DNA from: Mesorhizobium sp. WSM2240
GTDB taxonomy: Bacteria; Pseudomonadota; Alphaproteobacteria; Rhizobiales; Rhizobiaceae
Direction: 5' to 3'
NCBI RefSeq assembly: GCF_040438645.1
Contig: NZ_CP159253.1
Coordinates: 2,976,001-3,040,000, forward strand
Length of the DNA: 64,000 bases
Each line of letters starts with the position of its first letter. The stretch's first letter is position 1. The notes beneath the pieces are model-generated. The model was not told the origin of the DNA and made no database searches. It worked only from the letters and a program-made list of their open reading frames with translations. The position numbers and the translations under genes are program-made. This document shows positions 26,994-34,649 of the stretch, one piece after another.

Positions 26994-28910
26994 ATGTGCG
27001 GTTTCTGGGGCCTGATGAGGGCCTACTGGTTCTCGAACCGGTGGAAGGAAGCCTGGACGCTGACAGTCGTGATCGCGCTGTTCACGGCAGCGTCCAGCAA
27101 AACCAGCGTATGGATGGCCGAAGCATCCGGTGAACTCGTCAACTCGATCGCCTATTTCCACGATCCCGGCAACGCCAACCCGCTGGCCACGGTGCTCGGC
27201 AATGCCGGCCTGCTGGTCCTTCTCGTGATCCTCAAGGACGCCGGCATAATCGGCGTCCGGCATCTCTTCTCGACGACCCTCCACCGCAAATGGCGCGGAT
27301 GGCTGAACGGCCGTTTCAACGAAGCCTTGCTCGACGCAAACCACACCCACTTTCACCTGCAGCATGGCGCCCGCGATCAGGATGGTGCGCCGCTTGCCCC
27401 TCCCGACAACATCGACCAGCGCGTCCAGGAATCCATCAAGGGCATGACCGGCGGCGCGATCGGCCTTGCCATGGGCGTCATGGGCGTCGCCACGTCGCTG
27501 TTCTTCGTCGGCCAGAAGCTGCTCGAAACCTCCACAGTTGTCGCCGGCCTCGAATTTCTGGGCGTCTATGGCGGCGCGATCCTCGCTTTCGCGGCCGTCG
27601 CCGCCTACGTGCCGTTGAACACCTTCATCGCCCTGAAGCTCGGTCGCATACTCGAGCAACTGACCATCGCCATTCAGCGCGCCGAAGGCAGCTACCGCAG
27701 TGAATTGTCCACGCTCCTGCGCCGCAGCTTTCATGTCGCGGCGGCACGGGGGGAAGTCGTGCAAAAGGAGATGCACGACAATCTCTACACGGATATCGAC
27801 CGCACCTGGTCGCGCCTGAACTGGTTCCATTCCGGCTACATGTCGTTCGAGAAGATCTATGATTTCCTCGGCGCGCGCATCGTCGCCTACGGGCCTGGCC
27901 TGTTGCCCTACATGCACGAAAAGATCAGCCTGAAGGGCTACATAACCGGCGCCGAGCTGGTCAATTCGCTGATCGGCCAATGCTCCTGGTTCATCCACGT
28001 CATGCCGGCGATCGCAACACTGAAGGCCAATGCCAGGCGCGTGAGCGATCTCGCCAAAGCCATCGAAAAGGTGCAGCAGCCGTCCCAATTCTACCGCAGC
28101 ACCGGCCGGTGCGATTTCAGTTTCGGCAGGCAGCATGCAGTATTCGGGTTGACCGTTCGCGACCTGGAATTGCTGCATGAGGGCGATGACGCGGCGCCCT
28201 TCGTCACCGCGGCCAATCTGCGCTTCCGCCGCGGCGAATGGACCTTCATGAAAGGTGAATCCGGCTGCGGCAAGACCAGCCTCCTGAAGGCGATCAACGG
28301 TCTGTGGCCGCATGGCGGTGGCGACGTGGTGTTTCCTGAAGGCGTCCGCTCCTTCTATGCGTCCCAGGACATTCGGCTGTCGCGGGTGTCGCTGAAGCAG
28401 CTTGTCTGCTTGCCGGAGAGCCATTGCGGCCATTCGGACGCCGCAGCCGCGTCCGCCCTGCACAAGGCGGGCCTCGGCGAGTTCATCGAGTTTCTGGGCG
28501 AAGCCTGCCGCGACGGAAAATGCTGGGACGAGGTCCTGTCGGGAGGACAGAAGCAGAAGCTGGTGCTGGCGCGCATCCTTTTGCACCGGCCGGGCCTGCT
28601 GTTCCTCGACGAATCGACGGGCGCGCTCGACGTCAGCGCAAAAACCGCCTTCCACCAGGCGATCAAAGACAATTGCCCCGGCATCACCGTGATCAGCGTC
28701 ATGCATGAAGCCTCGCCGCCGAAATCGGCGACGGGAGCGGAGTTCTACGACAGCGTGCTCAGCATCGCTGACGGCGTTGCAGTCAAGCATCCGCTTCGCT
28801 CCACGCTTCCGGCGGAGCTTACGACGATCCTGGAACAGCCGACCGCTGTAAGCGGGTTGGGAATTCCGCGTCTGCGCCGGAAGGACGGGACCGGACAGCC
28901 CACCCGTTGA
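26994..28910 (+). CDS. SbmA/BacA-like ABC transporter (fused permease-ATPase)
   Basis: Fused transporter of about 638 residues. The first ~370 residues form an SbmA/BacA-like membrane domain (SNRWKEAWTLTVVIALFTAA, RHLFSTTLHRKWRGWL, NIDQRVQESIKGMTGG, WFHSGYMSFEKIYDFLG). The C-terminal ATPase has Walker A GESGCGKTSLLKAINGLWP near residue 420, signature LSGGQKQKLVLARILLHRP near 514 and Walker B GLLFLDESTGALD near 535. Relatives move peptides or fatty-acid/B12-type molecules. The start is uncertain: ATG 26994 or 27015, with a GTG at 26901 giving an unlikely Arg-rich leader. Convergent with lacI, nine bases apart. Confidence 0.85.
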   Translation: MCGFWGLMRAYWFSNRWKEAWTLTVVIALFTAASSKTSVWMAEASGELVNSIAYFHDPGNANPLATVLGNAGLLVLLVILKDAGIIGVRHLFSTTLHRKWRGWLNGRFNEALLDANHTHFHLQHGARDQDGAPLAPPDNIDQRVQESIKGMTGGAIGLAMGVMGVATSLFFVGQKLLETSTVVAGLEFLGVYGGAILAFAAVAAYVPLNTFIALKLGRILEQLTIAIQRAEGSYRSELSTLLRRSFHVAAARGEVVQKEMHDNLYTDIDRTWSRLNWFHSGYMSFEKIYDFLGARIVAYGPGLLPYMHEKISLKGYITGAELVNSLIGQCSWFIHVMPAIATLKANARRVSDLAKAIEKVQQPSQFYRSTGRCDFSFGRQHAVFGLTVRDLELLHEGDDAAPFVTAANLRFRRGEWTFMKGESGCGKTSLLKAINGLWPHGGGDVVFPEGVRSFYASQDIRLSRVSLKQLVCLPESHCGHSDAAAASALHKAGLGEFIEFLGEACRDGKCWDEVLSGGQKQKLVLARILLHRPGLLFLDESTGALDVSAKTAFHQAIKDNCPGITVISVMHEASPPKSATGAEFYDSVLSIADGVAVKHPLRSTLPAELTTILEQPTAVSGLGIPRLRRKDGTGQPTR

Positions 28911-28919
28911 GTTGCGGAT

Positions 28920-29975
28920 TTATCCCGGCGCGACGGCCGTAGAACCGCGAACGACGAGTTCGACGTCCAGGATTTCCCGCCGGATCGTTCCGTCGAAACC
29001 CAGAATCGTCTGCACGGCCCGGCGGCCAATCTCGACTATGGGCTGAGCAATAGTGGTCAATGGCGGGCTGGAGACGGCACTTTCCGGCACCCCGTCGAAA
29101 CCGATCACCGACACTTCGCCGGGGACGTCGATACCGCGCTCGCGCAGCCAGTCGAGCGCCGTCAACGCCATGCGGTCGGACATCGCCAGGATCGCCGTCG
29201 GCGGCTCCGCGGCCGTGAACAGGTGCTCCATGCCTGCGCGGGTGGACGCCTCGTCGTTCTCGGTTTCGTAGATCGGGACCGCCTTCACGTCGATCCCGTA
29301 CGTGGCAAGCACCTCGAAATAGCCGCGGATGCGGTCGCGCGTACCCGAATAGATGGCGTTCTGCGCGCGCTCCAGAGTCGTCGGCCCGTAGCCGGTCTCG
29401 ATGGTCGGCAGCGCGAGGACAGCAAAACGCCGGTGGCCGAGTTCGGCGAGGTGCCGGGCCGCCATGCCTGCGCCAGCGACATCGTCGACGCCGATCGTGG
29501 CGACCGTGTCGTCATCCTCGGCAAAATCCAAGGTCACGAAGGGCAGCTTTCGCTCACGGGTCAGTTCCACCAGGCGCGAACCGCCCTCGACACAGAAGAC
29601 GATGAAGCCGTCGACCACCGCGCTCTGGATGTTCCAGGCGAGTAGTTCCTTATTGGCGGCCGAGACCAGCGAGATGCCTGCGCCGGTGGCGTCGCAGGCC
29701 TGGCTGATGCCGGACATGACAGTGCGCGCGAACGGGTCGTCGAAGAAATAGGAAAGCGGCTCGGCAGTCGCGACGCCGATCGCATTGACCTTGCCGGCGC
29801 GCAGCAGCCGGCCCCTAGGATCCGGGCCGGCATAGCCGAGCTTTTGCGCGGCAGCAAATACGCGTTCCCTCACCTCGTCCCGCACGATCTCCGGGCGGCT
29901 GAACACGTTGGAGGCGGTTCCATGCGAGACACCGGCCTCCCTGGCCACATCCGCAAGTCTGACCGGTCTCGTCAT
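28920..29975 (-). CDS. LacI family transcriptional repressor
   Basis: LacI/GalR regulator of 351 residues: HTH and hinge at 1-55 (VRLADVAREAGVSHGTASNV), then a periplasmic-binding-like ligand domain (IGVATAEPLSYFFDDPFART, ending PPLTTIAQPIVEIGRRAV). AAGGAG is upstream of ATG 29975; the longer frame is rejected. Four operator-like palindromes with core GATCGAT or ATCGAT lie in the next 330 bases, one over its own probable -35 element, so autoregulation and control of the divergent micro-proteins are likely. Inducer unknown, presumably a sugar or nucleoside. Confidence 0.92.
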   Translation of the reverse strand: MTRPVRLADVAREAGVSHGTASNVFSRPEIVRDEVRERVFAAAQKLGYAGPDPRGRLLRAGKVNAIGVATAEPLSYFFDDPFARTVMSGISQACDATGAGISLVSAANKELLAWNIQSAVVDGFIVFCVEGGSRLVELTRERKLPFVTLDFAEDDDTVATIGVDDVAGAGMAARHLAELGHRRFAVLALPTIETGYGPTTLERAQNAIYSGTRDRIRGYFEVLATYGIDVKAVPIYETENDEASTRAGMEHLFTAAEPPTAILAMSDRMALTALDWLRERGIDVPGEVSVIGFDGVPESAVSSPPLTTIAQPIVEIGRRAVQTILGFDGTIRREILDVELVVRGSTAVAPG

Positions 29976-30027
29976 TTGTTCTCCTTGCAGTAATCGAGGC
30001 GCCGCTGGACCACAGATAGCATAGCGC

Positions 30028-30042
30028 TTGGATCGATTCAAA
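30028..30042. promoter_or_regulatory. LacI-type operator O1
   Basis: TTGGATCGATTCAAA is a near-palindrome and the exact reverse complement of O2 at 30075-30089. Read on the minus strand it covers TTGAAT, a possible -35 of lacI, with TATCTG 17 bases on. Confidence 0.75.
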
Positions 30043-30048
30043 TTTTGC

Positions 30049-30076
30049 TTGACATCGTCGCTACCTGAACTATCTT
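30049..30076 (+). promoter_or_regulatory. Promoter of the micro-protein pair
   Basis: TTGACA (30049-30054) and TATCTT (30071-30076) with a 16-base spacer form a good sigma-70 promoter pointing right. O1 is just upstream of the -35 and O2 overlaps the -10 end and expected start site. Confidence 0.7.
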
Positions 30077-30089
30077 TGAATCGATCCAA
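30075..30089. promoter_or_regulatory. LacI-type operator O2
   Basis: TTTGAATCGATCCAA, exact inverted copy of O1, placed over the expected transcription start of the rightward promoter; its occupation would block transcription. Confidence 0.75.
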
Positions 30090-30110
30090 TCCGAAGTGCC
30101 ACGCTTCTGA

Positions 30111-30122
30111 TGGATCGATCCA
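30111..30122. promoter_or_regulatory. LacI-type operator O3
   Basis: TGGATCGATCCA is a perfect 12-bp palindrome, 21 bases before the first micro-protein start codon. Confidence 0.65.
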
Positions 30123-30143
30123 AGCTTAAAAGAGGAGGCTGCC

Positions 30144-30281
30144 GTGCATCCCGTCGACTACCTGTTTGAAGACATCTACCGCAACCATTGGGGCATGCCG
30201 AAAGGCAAGCCTCGGAATGAACGCAAGCGCTGGTGCGACTCGCGCCGGAGACGCTCGGCTCGCGACGCAGCCGCCATTTGA
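30144..30281 (+). CDS. Micro-protein 1 (LFEDIYRxHWG family), 45 aa
   Basis: GTG-initiated gene of 45 residues with a strong AGAGGAGG ribosome site. It begins MHPVDYLFEDIYRNHWGMP and ends in a very basic tail (RKRW, SRRRRSAR). The N-terminal 19 residues match micro-protein 2 at 14 positions, and several of the DNA differences in the shared part are synonymous (TTT/TTC, ATC/ATT, TAC/TAT, CGC/CGG, CAT/CAC), which supports translation and selection on the protein. I do not recognise the family. No membrane segment or signal peptide. Expression should be under LacI control. Confidence 0.7.
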   Translation: MHPVDYLFEDIYRNHWGMPKGKPRNERKRWCDSRRRRSARDAAAI

Positions 30282-30292
30282 CGGACCGCTTG

Positions 30293-30306
30293 TTGAATCG
30301 ATTCAA
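30293..30306. promoter_or_regulatory. LacI-type operator O4
   Basis: TTGAATCGATTCAA is a perfect 14-bp palindrome, 18 bases before the second micro-protein start. Its spacing to the gene mirrors that of O3, so operator and gene appear to have been duplicated together. Confidence 0.65.
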
Positions 30307-30324
30307 GAACGAAGGAAAGCCGCC

Positions 30325-30468
30325 ATGCACCCCATCCATTTTCTGTTCGAAGACATTTATCGGAAGCACTGGGGCATCCCGCGCCCGAAACGCGACGAGG
30401 ATGCTGGAAAGGAGGCGCCGGTGCGGCCGCGCGTTCATCCGTTGCAACGCCTGATCCGGTTGCCGTGA
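30325..30468 (+). CDS. Micro-protein 2 (LFEDIYRxHWG family), 47 aa
   Basis: ATG-initiated gene of 47 residues with AAGGAAAG upstream. It begins MHPIHFLFEDIYRKHWGIP and continues with charged, proline-containing sequence (RPKRDEDAGKEAPVRPRVHP) to LIRLP. It is a tandem paralogue of micro-protein 1, 181 bases downstream start to start. Unknown function; the conserved head could be a short amphipathic helix with an aromatic patch (F, Y, H, W) that binds a partner. Confidence 0.7.
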   Translation: MHPIHFLFEDIYRKHWGIPRPKRDEDAGKEAPVRPRVHPLQRLIRLP

Positions 30469-30527
30469 GATCCGCGTCACGCTGGACGAGCCGATACTGG
30501 CGTGCCGCTGATGAACGCCGGGAGGGG

Positions 30528-30902
30528 CTACGGTGCCTCGTTCTCGTCCCGAAGTTCGCCGATCGATGAAGCGAATCCCGAGATAGCAACGGTGAACCAG
30601 CCGAGGATCATCAGCACGCCGCCGACCGGCGCCGCCATCGGAAGCAGCCGGCTTCCCGTGTAGTGCCGCGTCAGAAGATCGCCGGCAAATATCAGAAGAC
30701 CGAAAAGCAGGATAAAACCGCCGGCGCGCAGGGGCCGGCCCGCTCGAAGCAGGCCGGTGGCTAGGAAGACCGGGGCGTGCATCAGCAGGAATGATGCGGC
30801 AATGCCGAGATTGTCGCCGCCGGCATGAGCGGCCGCAGCCGATAGGGCAACGCCGGTAGCGCCGCAAAGGCCACCAGCGACGACTAGGAGGCGGCTGGTC
30901 AC
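30528..30902 (-). CDS. DUF423 membrane protein
   Basis: A 124-residue protein with four membrane helices, of the YgdD/DUF423 family (GGLCGATGVALSAAAAH, LLFGLLIFAGDLLTRHYTG, APVGGVLMILGWFTVAISG). Function unknown. GTG at 30902 overlaps the hemB stop by four bases (GTGA), so it is translationally coupled to hemB. Confidence 0.87.
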   Translation of the reverse strand: MTSRLLVVAGGLCGATGVALSAAAAHAGGDNLGIAASFLLMHAPVFLATGLLRAGRPLRAGGFILLFGLLIFAGDLLTRHYTGSRLLPMAAPVGGVLMILGWFTVAISGFASSIGELRDENEAP

Positions 30903-31930
30903 GCGCCCAGCATCTCCGCCACTTCCGGCGCGAAATAGGTCAGAATGCCGTCACAGCCGGCGCGCTTGAAGGCAAGCAGGCTCTCCAGCATCGCCTTCTC
31001 GCCGTCGATCCAGCCATTGGCGGCGGCCGCCTTGATCATCGAATATTCGCCCGACACCTGGTAGGCGAAGGTCGGCATCGAAAACTCGTCCTTCAGCCGG
31101 CGGATGATGTCGAGATAAGGCAGGCCCGGCTTGACCATGATCATGTCGGCGCCTTCGAGAATGTCCTGCTCGGCCTCGCGCACCGCCTCGTCCGAATTGG
31201 CGTGGTCGAGATAGTAGGTCTTCTTGTCGCCCTTGAGCAGGCCGGCGGTGCCGACCGCTTCGCGGTAGGGCCCGTAGAAGGCGGAGGCGAATTTCGTCGC
31301 ATAGGACATGATCGCCACGTCCTGGAAGCCATTGGCGTCGAGTGCGTCGCGGATCGCGCCGATGCGCCCGTCCATCATGTCGGACGGCGCGATGATGTCG
31401 GCGCCGCTCGCCGCCTGGATGACGGCGGCGGCGGTGACCTGCTCGACGGTCTCATCATTGAGGATCACGCCGTCGCGCAGGATGCCATCATGGCCATGGC
31501 TGGTGAACGGGTCGAGGGCTGCATCGGTGATGATGCCGATTTCGGGAACGGCGGCCTTGATGGCGCGGGTGATGCGGTTGATGACGTTTTCCGGGTCGAG
31601 AATGTGCGAACCGGTCTGGTCGCGCTGGTCGGTTTCGATATTCGGAAAGGTGGCGATGGCGGGAATGCCGAGCCTTGCAGCGCGCTCGGCTTCTTTCACG
31701 GCCAGATCGAGCGTCAGGCGGAAGACGCCCGGCATGGCCGGGATCGGCTCGCGCCGCCCCTCGCCTTCGATGACGAAGATCGGCCAGATAAGATCGTCCA
31801 CGGTCAGCCGGTTTTCCTGAACGAGCCTGCGCGACCAGTCCGCCTTGCGCATGCGGCGAAGCCGGCGGCTGCCGGTGATTTCGTCGACCGAACGGGCGCC
31901 AGCGGGCTTTGCGGGAGTGAATCTGTTCAT
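30899..31930 (-). CDS. hemB: Delta-aminolevulinic acid dehydratase
   Basis: Porphobilinogen synthase of haem and B12 synthesis, 343 residues. Catalytic lysines are in IMSYATKFASAFYGP and MIMVKPGLPYLD. The metal loop reads TDAALDPFTSHGHDG, with aspartates replacing the cysteines of the zinc enzymes, as in the Bradyrhizobium magnesium-type enzyme. The 193 bases upstream (31931-32123) separate it from a divergent hydratase gene and show no further gene. Confidence 0.96.
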   Translation of the reverse strand: MNRFTPAKPAGARSVDEITGSRRLRRMRKADWSRRLVQENRLTVDDLIWPIFVIEGEGRREPIPAMPGVFRLTLDLAVKEAERAARLGIPAIATFPNIETDQRDQTGSHILDPENVINRITRAIKAAVPEIGIITDAALDPFTSHGHDGILRDGVILNDETVEQVTAAAVIQAASGADIIAPSDMMDGRIGAIRDALDANGFQDVAIMSYATKFASAFYGPYREAVGTAGLLKGDKKTYYLDHANSDEAVREAEQDILEGADMIMVKPGLPYLDIIRRLKDEFSMPTFAYQVSGEYSMIKAAAANGWIDGEKAMLESLLAFKRAGCDGILTYFAPEVAEMLGA

Positions 31931-32123
31931 CGGCCTGTCTCCGGATCGCCGGTTTCTAGCACGATGGGACGTACATCACCAATGCGGCAGCTTGTGCCAA
32001 GCGCTATTGCGGCGCGCCATACGACGCAAGCATGGTCCCTCCCCTCCAAACCTGCCATTGACGCACCGGTCCGCCCTCCTTTAGCACTTAAGCTCGGCGG
32101 GGCCGCAAAGGATTTTCGGAACG

Positions 32124-33173
32124 ATGGATTTTGGCGGCGGCGATGAGATCCGTTTCGAGCGGACCGGCAAGGCTGGCATCGTCACGCTGGCCCGCCCGAA
32201 GGCGCTGAACGCAGTCACCCACCGCATGATCCGGGCATTGAGCGCGGCGCTAAAGGCCTGGGAAGCCGATTCCGGCGTGGCGGTGGTGGTGATCAAGGCC
32301 GAGGGCAAGGCGTTTTCGGCAGGCGGCGACATTCTCGACATTTACGAAGCCGGCCGCGCCGGCAATCCGCCGATCGACTTCTTCGCCGACGAGTACCGGC
32401 TGAACGCCGCGATCGCGCGCTTCAAAAAACCCTATGTCGCTTTGATCGACGGCATCGTCATGGGCGGCGGCGTCGGCGTTTCCTTCCACGGCTCCCACCG
32501 GGTGATGACCGAAAATGCGGTCTTCGCCATGCCTGAAGTGGGAATCGGCTTCTTCCCGGATGTCGGCGGCAGCTTCCTGCTCTCGCGCATCAAGGGCAGC
32601 TTCGGCATGTATCTCGGCCTGACCGGCACCCGCATACGCTGCGGCGACGCGCTCTGGGCGGGGCTCGCCACCTATGCGGTGGCGGCCTCGAAGCTTGAAG
32701 GTCTAATCGAAGAACTCTGCGAGACGGGCCGACCGGACGCGGCGCTGAAGAAGGTGTGCCATGTGCCGCCGCGCGAGACTGACGATGCGACGCTGCATCT
32801 GATCGCGCAGTCCTTCTCCCGCGAAAAACTGCAAGACCTGGTTACCGGCCTGCGCCGGCACGCGGCCGAACCTGCTGGCGAGTTTGCCGCGGCCGCGCTC
32901 GCCACTATCGAGAAACGCTCGCCGACCAGCGTCAACGTCGCCTTCAGGCAGATCAATATGGGCGCGATGCTGGATATGGACGAGTGCATGAGGATGGAGT
33001 TCAGGATCGTCAACCGCATGCTCTCCGGTCACGACTTCTATGAAGGCATCCGCGCAGCGATCATCGACAAGGGCTCGAAGCCCGCATGGCGGCCGGCGAC
33101 GCTAGACAACGTCGACCCCGCCGCCATCGAGGCCTATTTCGCCCCGCTGCCCGGCGGGGACCTGGTTCTGTGA
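32124..33173 (+). CDS. Enoyl-CoA hydratase/isomerase family, likely 3-hydroxyisobutyryl-CoA hydrolase
   Basis: Crotonase-fold protein of 349 residues. The motifs GKAFSAGGDILDIYE, IDGIVMGGGVGVSFHGSHRV and PEVGIGFFPDVGGSFLLSRI, plus the long C-terminal part (FRQINMGAMLDMDECMRMEF), match the hydrolase branch (valine catabolism) better than short hydratases. ATG 32124 follows CGGAACG closely, so the start is not certain. It overlaps the next gene by four bases. Confidence 0.86.
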   Translation: MDFGGGDEIRFERTGKAGIVTLARPKALNAVTHRMIRALSAALKAWEADSGVAVVVIKAEGKAFSAGGDILDIYEAGRAGNPPIDFFADEYRLNAAIARFKKPYVALIDGIVMGGGVGVSFHGSHRVMTENAVFAMPEVGIGFFPDVGGSFLLSRIKGSFGMYLGLTGTRIRCGDALWAGLATYAVAASKLEGLIEELCETGRPDAALKKVCHVPPRETDDATLHLIAQSFSREKLQDLVTGLRRHAAEPAGEFAAAALATIEKRSPTSVNVAFRQINMGAMLDMDECMRMEFRIVNRMLSGHDFYEGIRAAIIDKGSKPAWRPATLDNVDPAAIEAYFAPLPGGDLVL

Positions 33174-33598
33174 GCGTGTTCATGGAAAGGCAGCCGGTGA
33201 TCGGGCTCTCCGCCGCCGAGATCGCCTTCGTCTGGTTCCAGCGCATCATCGCCGGCTACTGCCTTCTCTTCGGCGTTCTTTATTGGGTGCGCCTGATCGG
33301 TATCTATGACGGCGCGCTCTGGCGCTTCGACCTGATGCCGGTCCACTGGCAGATCGCGGCGGTCACCCTGTCGGTTTTCTACCCATTCGCCGCCAGCGGC
33401 CTGTGGATGCTGGCGTCGTGGGGACCGGTGATCTGGTTCATCTGCGCGGCAACCGAGATCGTCATGTATGCCGGCTTCCCGGATCTGTTCGGCGCCCGCC
33501 CCGCCATTATCTGGTCGCACGCCTTCGTCGCGCTTCTCTACATCGCCTTCCGCGTCGTCATTTTCCTGCAGAAGCGGCAGCAGGCGCGACAAGGTTAA
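33170..33598 (+). CDS. DUF6163 family membrane protein
   Basis: A 142-residue protein with four membrane helices (FQRIIAGYCLLFGVLYWVRL, IAAVTLSVFYPFAASGLWML, GPVIWFICAATEIVMYAGF, AFVALLYIAFRVVIFL). It resembles DUF6163 proteins found beside hemB and ldtR in rhizobia. GTG at 33170 overlaps the upstream stop (GTGA); an ATG at 33182 is an alternative. Function unknown. Confidence 0.75.
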   Translation: MSVFMERQPVIGLSAAEIAFVWFQRIIAGYCLLFGVLYWVRLIGIYDGALWRFDLMPVHWQIAAVTLSVFYPFAASGLWMLASWGPVIWFICAATEIVMYAGFPDLFGARPAIIWSHAFVALLYIAFRVVIFLQKRQQARQG

Positions 33599-33762
33599 TT
33601 TTATCCATTCGCGTCATCGTTCATTAAGCCTCTTTCGAAAGCTATTCCCGGTAAGGCCTTGTTAAGCCTAGCGTTTAAGTCGAATTTTATGTGCATTCGA
33701 TAGTGTCGGGATCAAGGTGAGAAACAAAACAATCACCGGGCGACAAACGAGAGGCAAAGACA

Positions 33763-34278
33763 ATGATCAATCAGCGTCAGGCGGCCAAGACCGCTAACGT
33801 ATCCGACGATCGCCGTGATGCGATCCGCTCGCTTTACATGGAATCACTTCAGCTCGTCGAACGGCTGCACCGCCGTTTGCTCGACGTCATCAAGGATGAA
33901 TTCGATCGCAACGGCCGCAGCGACATCAACGCTATCCAGGCGCTGCTGCTGTTCAACATCGGCAATTCCGAGTTGACCGCCGGCGAGTTGCGCTCGCGCG
34001 GCTATTACCTGGGCTCCAACGTCTCCTACAATCTGAAGAAGCTGGTCGATCTCGGCTTCATCAACCACCAGCGCTCACGCATCGACCGCCGCTCTGTACG
34101 TGTCAGCCTGACGCCGAAGGGCCAGGAAGTCGCAGAAGTGGTGGCCGGGCTCTACGACCGCCATGTCGGCTCGATCGAACAGGTCGGCGGCATCAACACC
34201 GAAGAGTTCAAGCAGATGAACCGCGCCTTGCAGCGCCTCGACCGCTTCTGGAACGATACGATCGCTTACAGGATGTAA
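33763..34278 (+). CDS. ldtR: MarR-family regulator LdtR
   Basis: MarR-type regulator of 171 residues. The winged HTH is in SELTAGELRSRGYYLGSNVS, YNLKKLVDLGFINHQRSRID. The sequence and its position before an L,D-transpeptidase gene match LdtR of Liberibacter and Sinorhizobium, which activates ldtP and stress tolerance. GAGAGGCAAAG precedes the ATG. A 164-base upstream region contains its promoter. A strong terminator follows. Confidence 0.88.
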   Translation: MINQRQAAKTANVSDDRRDAIRSLYMESLQLVERLHRRLLDVIKDEFDRNGRSDINAIQALLLFNIGNSELTAGELRSRGYYLGSNVSYNLKKLVDLGFINHQRSRIDRRSVRVSLTPKGQEVAEVVAGLYDRHVGSIEQVGGINTEEFKQMNRALQRLDRFWNDTIAYRM

Positions 34279-34375
34279 TAGGGGCTGCGCCGATACACCG
34301 GTTTCGGCACCGGCTTGCCGCAGCGGCATTGGCTCGCGGCGGGCGGTAGCGGCAAACGAGCAACACTACTCAAGC

Positions 34376-34410
34376 AAAGCCCGCGCCGGCGACGGCGCGG
34401 GCTTTCTTTT
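34376..34410 (+). terminator. Terminator after ldtR
   Basis: A perfect 13-bp stem (AAAGCCCGCGCCG / CGGCGCGGGCTTT) with a GCGA loop and a T-rich tail. The remaining gap to ldtP (34411-34649) should hold the ldtP promoter and LdtR site; no confident element was identified there. Confidence 0.9.
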
Positions 34411-34649
34411 TGGTATTCATCATGGCTACGCGTCCGGCGCGGTCACGCTAGCGCCATAATCCAGTGAAAATCCGGATGCTGAACTGACCGTCAAGCCGGA
34501 TGCCGCTTGCCGGCGCCCACATTCCTTCATTGCGTTCAGGACAGGGGCGGCGGGGGGATTATGGTTGGCCATTTGTTAACAATGGTCGCCGTAGAATCCG
34601 GATGAAATTCGTCCATTGTCGAAACGCAGGATCGATGTCTGGAATGTCC

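Noticed and set aside
26976..28790. Long minus-strand frame of 604 codons
   Set aside because: Antisense shadow of the SbmA/BacA-like ABC gene, which carries intact ATPase motifs.
30166..30324. Upstream extension of micro-protein 2 to give a 100-residue protein
   Set aside because: The extension overlaps micro-protein 1 in another frame; the ribosome site and the homologous start both place the beginning at 30325.
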